Source of the DNA: Janthinobacterium rivuli
GTDB taxonomy: Bacteria; Pseudomonadota; Gammaproteobacteria; Burkholderiales; Burkholderiaceae_D
Assembly (NCBI RefSeq): GCF_009208735.1
Contig: NZ_WFLJ01000031.1
Coordinates: forward strand, 1 to 45,467
DNA: 45,467 nt
Direction of reading: 5' to 3'
Part shown: in pieces, positions 1 to 7,364 of the stretch
Layout: the number at the start of each line of letters is the position of its first letter
How positions within the stretch are numbered: the first letter of the stretch is position 1
Translations under genes and position numbers: made by a program
The notes under the pieces: model-generated
Database searches by the model: none
Seen by the model: the letters and a program-made list of their open reading frames with translations, nothing else
Told to the model about the DNA's origin: nothing

Positions 1-1783
1 GCGCGGCTTCCGTCTTCCGGCTGAGCTCATACGCGCGTTTATAAAAACCATCTTCAGGCGGTTTATTGGCGAACGAGGCGATCCTGGCCCGCTTGTCGTA
101 TTCCGTCACTTCGCCCGCCATATAAAAACCGGCCAGGGAATCGTGTACATAGTCGTCAAAAAAACGCATCACTTCGGGTGGCAGCGGTTTGGGGTGATCG
201 AATATGTCGAGCGCCCAAGCCTCCCACTCATCCAGCGGTATATGATTTTGCGCGCGATAGTATTGCCAGTGGTTGATGCGCGCAATATCCCGGGCGCTGA
301 ATGGTTGCCCCTCATCGCCATGACGGAAGGCTTTGCGTGCGCGCAGCGCTTCCAGATCGCCTGCCAGCAAGCGGTTGTAGGACCCCAGATCCTCCCGCTC
401 CTGCGCGTTGGCCGCCTTGAAGCTGGTCGTGGCTTCCAGTGTCTTGACGCGCACGGCGCGCCAGCGGTAATACAGCTCCATATGCTTGCTCAGCAAGGCG
501 CCTTGCTTGTTAAGCTCGGCGGTATATGCTTCCCATGCCTTGGCAAGCTCTTGACTGACCTGGAAATCATCCTGATCGCGAAGTTCCAGTTCGCTGAACG
601 GTATCAAGGGCACGCCCTTTAGACGCGCTTCCTTGAACATATGCGCCAGCGGGATTTGCGACAGCAAGGCCGCTTGTCCGCCACGCCCCTTTCCCTGCTC
701 GCCCGGACCATAGCCGCCTCCGACGTCGGAGTGCACGCCAGGAAAATACACTTCCTCGATTTTCCCTGTCAGGCGCGTGACGGGAAAATTCATGCGCTGC
801 TCATGCGTGGCAATGCAATGCAGGCCGGCCTGGACACAGGGCGGCAATGGCTTGAGCAATTCATTGGCCCAGGCCCAATGGCCATCGAACATCGCGCCGG
901 GCGCGATCGTGGTTTTCGCGACAGACGCCGAACTGCCCACGGTTGCCACCGTGTCGAAGACGCCAAGAAAATCGATGCTGACGGGGATGCCGGCAAAGTT
1001 CTGCACCTCACCTTCGCGTGGCGTGAGCAAATCGGCAAACAGCTGGCAAAACGCCACCGCCTCCGCGGCGCCCCGCGAAAAACCGAATACGGACAGGGTC
1101 AGCGATGGAATATGCGGTTTCGGCTGTGCCGCGATCGCGGCTTTTAACTTTTCGACATGCTCAGCGAACCAGTCCGAGTGAGTCATGAAACGCTCCCTGC
1201 CGGTTAAGGGATGCGGCACCTTTTTGTGGCCGACGGCATTATCATAAGTACGGGCAAGTTCGCCAGCCTTATCTGTTTCATATAATGGCGTGTCACCCCC
1301 ATATATTACTCGATGAATTGCATTTAAAACCTGCAACAATCCCCAGATAATGCGCGGCTGTCCCCCTTTAGCAAAAGCCTTCCCCTCGTCCGATTCAGTC
1401 AATTCGCTTATTTCCTTAAATGGCGTCCCAACACCAGGAATATAATATGAGAAATATCCATTTTTTGTTTTATCACCAGGGTATGCCGAAAATAAACGCG
1501 CCACATTACTATGACTGGCTTCATTGGCGTCTATCACAACATTATTTATAGGGGTAGGCTTCTTCGTTCTCAGATCAAGCACGCCTGTCCTAATCCCATT
1601 CCTATCGCGCTCCAGGTTATTATTGGTGCCATCAAAGAAAAGTCCAACCCTCACTGGAATACTGCACGGTGCGCCATCTTTATTAGCACATGCCTCCTTG
1701 GCAATTTCGGATTGTTCTTTCGTCGACGGTTTTAGAAAGAAATCGACTGGAAACGGCGCGGAATGGGGGGTTTCACTGATCAT
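1..1783 (-). CDS. Tle1-type T6SS phospholipase effector (DUF2235), 3' end outside window
   Basis: About 594 codons are open from ATG 1783 to the left edge, with no stop seen. The N-terminal part carries the DUF2235 signature FFDGTNNN at residues 49-56. A nucleophile elbow GFSRGAAEA puts the serine near residue 236, followed by GVFDTVA (Asp near 277) and GVHSDVGGGY (His near 351). This order is known from Tle1 phospholipase effectors and their DUF2235 relatives, which hydrolyse phospholipids in target cells. The ATG lies 4 nt after the stop of the last DUF3304 lipoprotein gene, so the two are surely co-transcribed. There is no strong Shine-Dalgarno; translational coupling is likely. An internal ATG at 1186 would lose the FFDGTNNN motif, so the long start is preferred. 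The first ~200 codons are visibly AT-richer than the rest. The upstream vgrG-like and DUF4123 genes support a T6SS cargo role. The family call is firm; toxicity and secretion are inferred. Confidence 0.85.
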   Translation of the reverse strand, partial: MISETPHSAPFPVDFFLKPSTKEQSEIAKEACANKDGAPCSIPVRVGLFFDGTNNNLERDRNGIRTGVLDLRTKKPTPINNVVIDANEASHSNVARLFSAYPGDKTKNGYFSYYIPGVGTPFKEISELTESDEGKAFAKGGQPRIIWGLLQVLNAIHRVIYGGDTPLYETDKAGELARTYDNAVGHKKVPHPLTGRERFMTHSDWFAEHVEKLKAAIAAQPKPHIPSLTLSVFGFSRGAAEAVAFCQLFADLLTPREGEVQNFAGIPVSIDFLGVFDTVATVGSSASVAKTTIAPGAMFDGHWAWANELLKPLPPCVQAGLHCIATHEQRMNFPVTRLTGKIEEVYFPGVHSDVGGGYGPGEQGKGRGGQAALLSQIPLAHMFKEARLKGVPLIPFSELELRDQDDFQVSQELAKAWEAYTAELNKQGALLSKHMELYYRWRAVRVKTLEATTSFKAANAQEREDLGSYNRLLAGDLEALRARKAFRHGDEGQPFSARDIARINHWQYYRAQNHIPLDEWEAWALDIFDHPKPLPPEVMRFFDDYVHDSLAGFYMAGEVTEYDKRARIASFANKPPEDGFYKRAYELSRKTEAA

Positions 1784-1787
1784 GATA

Positions 1788-2240
1788 TCAAGGAATATTG
1801 GCAGGTTTTCCGGAGTGAAGAATAGGATGAGTTTTTGCACGCCCTCCGGCATTTGACACGACAACTCTCACCTCGTCATCGGGGAAGAAATGCATATAGA
1901 TATCCCCTGGTTCATCGTATTTTTCCACTTCTATCATTTTTTCTTTAATAATATGTTTTAGTCCATCCGGCATATCCCACCGCACCATGACCATCATTCC
2001 CGGATACCACACTCGAGGAATGGATGTGCAGCAAATATTGGCAAGCCCCGCCCCCCATCTGGCCATATTCCCTCCTCCGGCCCCATCCACCGACGCGGAG
2101 TAAATAAATTCGTCCGTATGGTTCACGATGCCCACCTGCGCCGTCGCGGTAGGACTTGGGCCGACTTGCTCAACCTGCCTGGCCTTGAGGGCGCAACCGC
2201 TCAGCAGCAAGACAGTGCCAAGATACACAATCCATTTCAT
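1788..2240 (-). CDS. DUF3304-type lipoprotein, tandem copy 1, candidate Tle1 immunity protein
   Basis: 150 residues. The N-terminus is a lipoprotein signal with lipobox LSGC (Cys16) and Ala at +2, which predicts the outer membrane. The mature part has the block VGIVNHT, then YSASVDGAGGGNMARWGAG, a Cys-Cys pair (ICCTSIPRVWYPG), and an EVRVVVSN stretch. I recognise this as a DUF3304-like family found in T6SS islands. The open frame reaches further upstream, but ATG 2240 gives the signal peptide and has AAGGTG 6-11 nt before it. It is the copy next to the effector, whose ATG follows its stop by 4 nt. Tle1 effectors are normally paired with periplasmic lipoprotein immunity proteins, so immunity is the likely job; this is inferred from position and localisation, not from a motif. 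Confidence 0.85.
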   Translation of the reverse strand: MKWIVYLGTVLLLSGCALKARQVEQVGPSPTATAQVGIVNHTDEFIYSASVDGAGGGNMARWGAGLANICCTSIPRVWYPGMMVMVRWDMPDGLKHIIKEKMIEVEKYDEPGDIYMHFFPDDEVRVVVSNAGGRAKTHPILHSGKPANIP

Positions 2241-2289
2241 GATTTTCACCTTGCAAAAAATGCCATGTGTTTTTTCTACTTTACTGTCA

Positions 2290-2387
2290 TATACGGCAAT
2301 AGAAAATAAGGGACTGTCCACACGTGGATGCTTCAAGAAAAAGTGCTCGGAAGCGGTCCAGAAATGGAAATTTTATCGATCATCCTA
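2290..2387 (-). pseudogene. Relic of tle1 5' end after lipoprotein copy 2
   Basis: Read on the minus strand, an ATG at 2383 sits at the same distance from the lipoprotein stop as the real effector ATG does 600 bp away. The first codons read M-I-D-K-I-S-I-S-G-P-L-P-S-T-F-S then stop. The effector begins M-I-S-E-T-P-H-S-A-P-F-P-V-D-F-F, so M, I, S, P, P and F align in place. DNA similarity seems to continue for roughly 90 bases. The match is weak but positionally exact, so I read it as a decayed duplicate of the effector start. Confidence 0.5.
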
Positions 2388-2840
2388 TCAAGGAAGATTG
2401 GCAGGTTTTCCGGAATGAAGAATGGGATGAATTTTGCTAGGCCCTCCAGCATTTGACACAACCACTCTCACCTCGTCATTCTCAAAAAAATGCATATAGA
2501 TATCTCCGGGTCTATCATATTTTTCCACTTCTACCATTTTTTCTTTAATAATATGTTTTAGTCCATCCGGCATATCCCACCGCACCATGACCATCATTCC
2601 CGGATACCACACTCGAGGAATGGATGTGCAGCAAATATTGGCAAGCCCCGCCCCCCATCTGGCCATATTCCCTCCTCCAGCCCCATCCACCGACGCGGAG
2701 TAAATAAATTCGCCCGTATGGTTCACGATGCCCACCTGCGCCGTCGCGGTAGGACTTGGGCCGACTTGCTCAAGCTGCCTGGCCTTGAGGGCGCAACCGC
2801 TCAGCAGCAAGACAGTGCCAAGATACATAATCCATTTCAT
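2388..2840 (-). CDS. DUF3304-type lipoprotein, tandem copy 2
   Basis: 150 residues, starting at ATG 2840 with AAGGTG upstream and lipobox LSGC (Cys16). It is exactly 600 bp from copy 1 and almost identical to it over the first two thirds (same YPGMMVMVRWDMPDG and HIIKEKM segments). Its last third instead matches copy 3 (EKYDRPGDIYMHFFENDE and GGPSKIHPI). The gene is thus a mosaic, which points to recombination or gene conversion among the copies. Its spacer to copy 1 (2241-2387) is nearly identical to the spacer at 2841-2987. Likely exported to the outer membrane and likely an immunity paralogue; whether all copies protect against the same toxin cannot be read from sequence. Confidence 0.85.
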   Translation of the reverse strand: MKWIMYLGTVLLLSGCALKARQLEQVGPSPTATAQVGIVNHTGEFIYSASVDGAGGGNMARWGAGLANICCTSIPRVWYPGMMVMVRWDMPDGLKHIIKEKMVEVEKYDRPGDIYMHFFENDEVRVVVSNAGGPSKIHPILHSGKPANLP

Positions 2841-2889
2841 GATTTTCACCTTGCAAAAAAAGCTATGTGTTTTTTCTACTTTAATGCCA

Positions 2890-2987
2890 TATACGGCAAT
2901 AAAAAATAAGGGACTGTCCACACGTGGATGCTTCAAGAAAAAGTGCTCGGAAGCGGTCCAGAAATGGAAATTTTATCGATCATCCTA
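2890..2987 (-). pseudogene. Relic of tle1 5' end after lipoprotein copy 3
   Basis: Nearly identical to the relic at 2290-2387, exactly 600 bp away, with the same ATG (2983) and the same early in-frame stop. Because the two copies are so alike this is not independent evidence of homology to tle1, but it shows that the relic travelled with the lipoprotein gene during duplication. Confidence 0.5.
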
Positions 2988-3440
2988 TCAAGGAAGATTG
3001 GCAGGTTTTCCGGAATGAAGAATAGGATGAATTTTGCTGGGCCCTCCAGCATTTGACACAACCACTCTCACCTCGTCATTCTCAAAAAAATGCATATAAA
3101 TATCTCCTGGTCTATCATATTTTTCCACTTCCACCATTTTTTCTTTGACAACATCGGTATGCCCTTCAGGCATATTCCACCGCACCAGGACTTTCATTCC
3201 CGGATACCACACTCTCGGAATGGATGTGCAGCAAATATTGGCAAGCCCCGCACCCCATCTGGCCATATTCCCCCCTCCGGCCCCATCTACCGATGCGGAA
3301 TAAATATACTTCCCCGTATGATTGACAATACCCACCTGCGCCGTCGCGGTAGGACTTGGACCGGCTTGCTCAACCTGCCTGGCCTTGAGGGCGCAGCCGC
3401 TCAGCAGCAAGACAGTGCCAAGATACATAATCCATTTCAT
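2988..3440 (-). CDS. DUF3304-type lipoprotein, tandem copy 3
   Basis: 150 residues from ATG 3440, with AAGGTG upstream. A GTG nine bases further upstream is in frame but overlaps the Shine-Dalgarno, so the ATG is preferred. Same lipobox and Cys-Cys core as its neighbours. The middle resembles copy 4 (YPGMKVLVRWNMPEGHTDV), while GGNMARWGAGLANICCTSIP and the C-terminus match copy 2. It sits 600 bp from copy 2 and 601 bp from copy 4. The mix of shared blocks fits repeated unequal crossing-over. Probable periplasm-facing lipoprotein; immunity role inferred from the island. Confidence 0.85.
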   Translation of the reverse strand: MKWIMYLGTVLLLSGCALKARQVEQAGPSPTATAQVGIVNHTGKYIYSASVDGAGGGNMARWGAGLANICCTSIPRVWYPGMKVLVRWNMPEGHTDVVKEKMVEVEKYDRPGDIYMHFFENDEVRVVVSNAGGPSKIHPILHSGKPANLP

Positions 3441-3484
3441 GATTTTCACCTTATAGAAAATGCCACGCCATTTTTCATTTTACT

Positions 3485-3580
3485 GCCACATATGGCAATA
3501 GAAAAGATAGAACTCCCACGCGTCGTAGATGGTTTAAAAAAACCAAGAAAAGGTGCAAGAGTGGAGTTTCATTGATCGCA
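3485..3580 (-). pseudogene. Diverged relic of tle1 5' end after lipoprotein copy 4
   Basis: On the plus strand 3568-3577 reads TTTCATTGATC against TTTCACTGATC at the true effector start (1771-1781). Further in, the minus strand carries TTTAAACCATCTACGACG against CTAAAACCGTCGACGAAAG in the effector. The alignment is independent of the two other relics and supports the same interpretation. No intact start frame remains. Confidence 0.45.
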
Positions 3581-3588
3581 ATAAACCT

Positions 3589-4044
3589 CTAAGGATTGAT
3601 ATTTCCCGGTTTTCCATAGTGACGTATCGGATGAGCAGTGCTATATCCGGGATAAACTGAAACCACAACCCGAATTTCATCGTTTGGAAAAAAATGGATA
3701 TAAATACTTCCTGTTTCATCGTATTTTTCCACTTCCACCATTTTTTCTTTGATAACGTCGGTATGCCCTTCAGGCATATTCCAACGCACCAGGACTTTCA
3801 TTCCCGGATACCACACTCTCGGGATAGAGGCGCAACAGATTTCTGCCCCCCCCGCCCCCCACCTGGCCATGTTGGCGCCTCCGGCCCCATCCACCGATGC
3901 GGAATAAATATATTTCCCCGTATGGTTGACAATACCCACCTGCGCTGTCGCGGTAGGACTTGGGCCGGCTTGCTCAACCTGCCTGGCCTTGAGGGCGCAA
4001 CCGCTCAGCAGCAAGGCCGTGCCAAGATACATAATCCATTTCAT
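3589..4044 (-). CDS. DUF3304-type lipoprotein, tandem copy 4 (most diverged)
   Basis: 151 residues, first of the four in transcription order and 40 bp after the DUF4123 adaptor. ATG 4044 follows AAAGGA by a normal spacing and opens a lipoprotein signal with lipobox LSGC (Cys16). It differs most from the others: GGANMARWGAGGAEICCASIP in the core, and a unique C-terminus (VYPGYSTAHPI, ending KPGNINP). It may therefore be the oldest copy or one with changed specificity. The 3' spacer (about 3480-3585) is also diverged but still aligns with the effector start. Confidence 0.85.
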   Translation of the reverse strand: MKWIMYLGTALLLSGCALKARQVEQAGPSPTATAQVGIVNHTGKYIYSASVDGAGGANMARWGAGGAEICCASIPRVWYPGMKVLVRWNMPEGHTDVIKEKMVEVEKYDETGSIYIHFFPNDEIRVVVSVYPGYSTAHPIRHYGKPGNINP

Positions 4045-4084
4045 GATTTTCCTTTTATAAAAATAGGCAGTTGAAGGAACAAGG

Positions 4085-5014
4085 CTAGGCAGCCGAGCGC
4101 GCCTGCCAGAAATCGTCGGGCAGCGTGTCGAGCTCAGACAGGTAATTCGCACCTTGGCGCGTGCGCCGCAACAGGCTGGCCATCGCCGGGTGCGAGGTAA
4201 AATCGTCGGCCAGCATCAAGGCCAGGGCGCTGAAATGCTGACGCTGGCCCGCCGCCTCGATGCCGCTGGCGTTTGCCACAAGCAAATGACGCGCCACGCG
4301 CGCGTGGCACTCGGCCGGGGTGCCGGAATGAAACAGGTCCGGCTGCACATCATGCAGATTGGCCAGGATGGCGTCGGCTTCGGCGATATCCACCAAGGCG
4401 GCAAAGGCGGCGTCACTGAGCGGAAATTTGTCAAACTCCGCCGGGACGGGACTGGGCTGCGCCTCGCCCTGCCAACTGACCAGCGAACCATCGCGCTGCA
4501 GCGACCACCAGCGGTAGATGGGGCTCAGCAAATGCGCATATTGGGTTTGCGTCAAGGCCGCCAGCAAGGCCGGCAATGTGCGGCTATCGGCCCAGCGCAC
4601 GGGCCATTCGACGGTATCTGGCGTAATGGCAATCAAATAGGGGCGCAGATGCTGCTCCAGCTGGCCGATATCGAGCGTGCTGGCGATGATGCTGAGCATG
4701 GGCTTGCCCGCGCACAGCGAAAACAGGCGCTGCAGCCACGCAACTTGCTCGTTGCTTGCCGATGGCGACGCCAGCAGATGCGGCGCGGCACCCTTGAAAT
4801 TTTGCAGCGAGGTGTGCGCATACAGCGATTGGCGCCGCAGCCGGCTTGAGTAGCGCTTGGTGAAAAACTCCTCGTCGCAGGCGCCGTCGAGCAGCGCCAG
4901 CAGATACAGGGGCTGGCTGCCGTTCGCCACTGCCGCCTCCGCGCGCAAGGCCTGCAGTTGCTGCGCGATCAGCGCTGGAACTTCTGGGGCGTGAACATCG
5001 ATGGCAAAGTACAT
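4085..5014 (-). CDS. DUF4123 domain T6SS adaptor/chaperone
   Basis: 309 residues from ATG 5014, which has AAGGA 7 nt upstream; the open frame further upstream overlaps the vgrG-like gene and is rejected. The N-terminal half has the family pattern YLLALLDGACDEEF, then a WPVRWADSRTLPALLAAL segment and SPIYRWWSLQRDG. DUF4123 proteins (Tap-1/TEC) bind effectors and load them onto VgrG spikes. Its place, 13 bp after the vgrG-like gene and 40 bp before the lipoprotein array, is the standard vgrG-adaptor-immunity-effector order. The likely client is the Tle1 effector at the end of the operon. The family is confident; the client is inferred. Confidence 0.8.
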   Translation of the reverse strand: MYFAIDVHAPEVPALIAQQLQALRAEAAVANGSQPLYLLALLDGACDEEFFTKRYSSRLRRQSLYAHTSLQNFKGAAPHLLASPSASNEQVAWLQRLFSLCAGKPMLSIIASTLDIGQLEQHLRPYLIAITPDTVEWPVRWADSRTLPALLAALTQTQYAHLLSPIYRWWSLQRDGSLVSWQGEAQPSPVPAEFDKFPLSDAAFAALVDIAEADAILANLHDVQPDLFHSGTPAECHARVARHLLVANASGIEAAGQRQHFSALALMLADDFTSHPAMASLLRRTRQGANYLSELDTLPDDFWQARSAA

Positions 5015-5027
5015 CAGGATTCCTTTT

Positions 5028-6146
5028 CTAGGCCGCCGTGGGCGCGATAAACGGACTACCGCTACGCAATGCAGCCAGCAGACAAGCCTTGCACACGCTG
5101 GCAGGCAGCGCCGGCAATGGATAAGCATGGCTGCTTTTCAGTTGCACCCGGCCCTGGCTGTCGGTGTCGTCAAACAGCAACTGGTTGTAGCCGGCCATGC
5201 CGCCCGGGATGGGTAGCGTGCCGCCCTCGCCCTGGCCGTTGTACAGCGCGCCAATGATGACGGGCTGGTCGATATCGTTTTCCAGGAATTGCACCAGCAC
5301 TTCCTGGCCGATGCGCGGCAGGAACTGGCTGCCCATGCCGCCGCCGGCCACGCGCACCCAGCAGGTCGCGCCCATCTCCCGCTGCCAGTGGAAGCGGATG
5401 CGCACCCGTCCCAGCTTGTCGCAATAAATTTCATCGGTGCCGCTGGCCACGTCGTTGCCGTCGGCGCCGACGACGATGGCGCTCTGGCTGCCCGGCGCGG
5501 TCGGCGTGGCATGCTGGCGCGCCTCGTTGTCATCGTGCACCGGACGCCACGGCGTGGCGGCGGTGATCATTTCGAGGCAGTTGGCGTAGCCGCTGGCTTG
5601 CGCCTGGACGATCGCGGCGGCGAAATCGGGAAACCCCGCGCCCCACTCCGCCACGGTTTCTTCCAGCAATTCCGGTATCGGGCCGAACAGTTCCGCCAAT
5701 CCCTCCCGCGCCGGCGCCGGCAGGTTGTTGACGCCGATGCTGGCCACGCGCAACACGACATACTCGGGCGCGGCACCGTCGGCTGCCTGCAACGGTCCCT
5801 GCGTCAGGGTAAAGCGCGTGCCGGCGCGCAGGGTGCGCACGGTCGAGCGTGCCTGCCACAGCTGGGCGCGCGCTTCGTGGGCCTGCATCTGCAACTGCGC
5901 GTAGCGTTGCGCCTGGGCGCCATTCGCATACCAGTACTGGCCCGGCGTGTCGTAGCTTTCCAGCATGGGCGCGTTCTTGCCGCCGAGAACCATGTTCGTC
6001 GGCACGCTGGCGGCGACAGCCTTCTTCGCCTTGTAATCGTAGCTGAGCACGCTGCTCAAGTCCTGGCCCTTGTCGCCGATGGACAATGCATACAGGCGCG
6101 TCGCGCCATCGAAGGCGGCTACCGCGCTAACGATATCTTGTGTCAA
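5028..6146 (-). pseudogene. Shortened vgrG (T6SS spike) with two apparent internal deletions
   Basis: 372 codons; family members usually exceed 600. The N-terminus (AAFDGATRLYALSIGD) looks like a normal VgrG start, then jumps at once to SYDYKAKKAVAASVPTN, which I expect some 200 residues later. The end of the gp27-like part and the gp5-like OB fold are intact (YCDKLGRVRIRFHW, WVRVAGGGMGSQFLPRIGQEV, PVIIGALYNG). After GRVQLKSSHA the usual DUF2345 region is missing, and the frame goes straight to a VgrG-like C-terminal tail with CKACLLAALRSGSPF. Both junctions keep the frame. The start is probably TTG 6146; the frame stays open to 6212. Without most of the gp27-like domain a working trimer is doubtful, so I call it a pseudogene, but a minimal functional product is not excluded. 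It is the first gene of the T6SS island. Confidence 0.7.
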
Positions 6147-6353
6147 AGGATGCTCTTCATCTGGAGTGTGGCATCGCACATTGCCTATCAAAACACTGTG
6201 CAAAATAAACAAGTCCTGACAATTATGCGCGAGTTCTCAAAAAAGCAAGATTCAATTGAGCAAGTAGTGCGCGGGAGAGACAATTGTCGCTGCTGCGGGC
6301 AAGGGATTCGGTACAATACCCCGGCAAGTCCCTTCACTCTTTCCCGTGCAGCC

Positions 6354-7289
6354 ATGAACCAACTCGAACAACTGAAGCAATTTACTACCGTGGTGGCCGA
6401 CACCGGCGACTTCCAATCGATCCAGGCTTACACGCCGCGCGATGCGACGACGAATCCGTCGCTGATCCTGAAGGCCGTGCAAAAGGATGAATACAAGCCG
6501 CTGCTGGAAAAGGCCGTACGCGACCATCCGAATGCCTCCACCGCCGAGATCATCGACCGCCTGCTGATCGCCTTTGGCGTGGAAATCCTGCAAACCATCC
6601 CCGGCCGCGTCTCCACCGAAGTCGATGCGCGCCTGTCGTTCGACACGGAAGGCACGGTCGCCAAGGGCCGCGACCTGATCGCCCTGTATTCGAACGCCGG
6701 CATTCCACGCGAGCGGGTGCTGATCAAGATCGCCTCCACCTGGGAAGGCATCCGCGCCGCCGCCATCCTGGAAAAGGAAGGCATCCGCTGCAACATGACC
6801 CTGCTGTTCTCGCTGGCCCAGGCCATCGCCTGCGCCGAAGCGGGCGCGCAGCTCATTTCGCCGTTCGTCGGCCGCATCTACGACTGGTACAAGAAATCGA
6901 CGGGCATCGACTACGTGGGCGCGGAAGACCCGGGCGTGCAATCGGTACGCCGCATCTACAATTACTATCGCAAGTTCGGCTACAAGACCGAAGTGATGGG
7001 CGCGAGCTTCCGCAACACCTCGCAAATCCTCGAACTGGCCGGCTGCGACCTGCTCACCATCAGCCCCGACCTGCTGCAAAAGCTGGCCGACAGCGATGCG
7101 CCGGTGGAGCGCAAGCTGAGCGCCGAAGCGGCGCCATCGACCAACATCGTGCAAATGTCGCTGAACGAAGAAGCCTTCCGCTTCATGATGAATGAAGATG
7201 CGATGGCGACGGAAAAACTGGCCGAAGGCATCCGCGCCTTCTGCGTCGATTCCGGCAAGCTGAAACAGATGATCGCGGCACTGCGCTGA
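6354..7289 (+). CDS. tal: Transaldolase
   Basis: 311 residues, the size of TalB-type class I transaldolases. It transfers a dihydroxyacetone unit between sugar phosphates in the non-oxidative pentose phosphate pathway in the cytosol. Visible signatures are DATTNPSLILKA near the N-terminus, the Schiff-base lysine in VLIKIASTWEGIRAA, and SPFVGRIYDWYK. The open frame extends about 1 kb upstream as an artefact of GC-rich DNA opposite vgrG; ATG 6354 gives the standard MNQLEQLKQ start. The Shine-Dalgarno is poor. A TACAAT box lies at 6312-6317, without a convincing -35. A strong terminator follows. Confidence 0.97.
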   Translation: MNQLEQLKQFTTVVADTGDFQSIQAYTPRDATTNPSLILKAVQKDEYKPLLEKAVRDHPNASTAEIIDRLLIAFGVEILQTIPGRVSTEVDARLSFDTEGTVAKGRDLIALYSNAGIPRERVLIKIASTWEGIRAAAILEKEGIRCNMTLLFSLAQAIACAEAGAQLISPFVGRIYDWYKKSTGIDYVGAEDPGVQSVRRIYNYYRKFGYKTEVMGASFRNTSQILELAGCDLLTISPDLLQKLADSDAPVERKLSAEAAPSTNIVQMSLNEEAFRFMMNEDAMATEKLAEGIRAFCVDSGKLKQMIAALR

Positions 7290-7315
7290 TCGGTTCATTT
7301 CAACAGGCGTAAAAA

Positions 7316-7351
7316 AGCGGCGTCCGTGCAGTGCACGGCGCCGCTTTTTTT
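7316..7351. terminator. Bidirectional intrinsic terminator between tal and the minus-strand lipoprotein
   Basis: A run of A, then GCGGCG(T)CCGTGC, loop AGT, GCACGG-CGCCGC and a run of T. The long GC stem flanked by A and T tracts suits termination of the two convergent genes. Confidence 0.85.
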
Positions 7352-7364
7352 CATGCCGGGACGA

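Larger units (their letters stand above)
1788..4044. repeat. Tandem array of four ~600-bp units
   Basis: Gene ends fall at 1788, 2388, 2988 and 3589, giving periods of 600, 600 and 601 bp. Long blocks are identical or nearly so: 2041-2100 versus 2641-2700 differ at one base, and the spacers 2281-2400 and 2881-3000 differ at a handful. Each unit is one DUF3304 lipoprotein plus a spacer resembling the start of the effector gene. This is a coding amplification, not a CRISPR or VNTR. Confidence 0.9.

Noticed and set aside
143..1181. Plus-strand open frames opposite the effector gene
   Set aside because: They lack family motifs; the minus strand carries a continuous frame with DUF2235 motifs through the same DNA.
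1788..4044. 600-bp repeats as a CRISPR or satellite array
   Set aside because: Units are far too long and are coding; spacers are repeats too, not unique sequences.
5289..6353. A 666-residue reading that extends transaldolase upstream
   Set aside because: The added part is antisense to the vgrG-like gene and low in complexity; tal starts at 6354 with its standard N-terminus.
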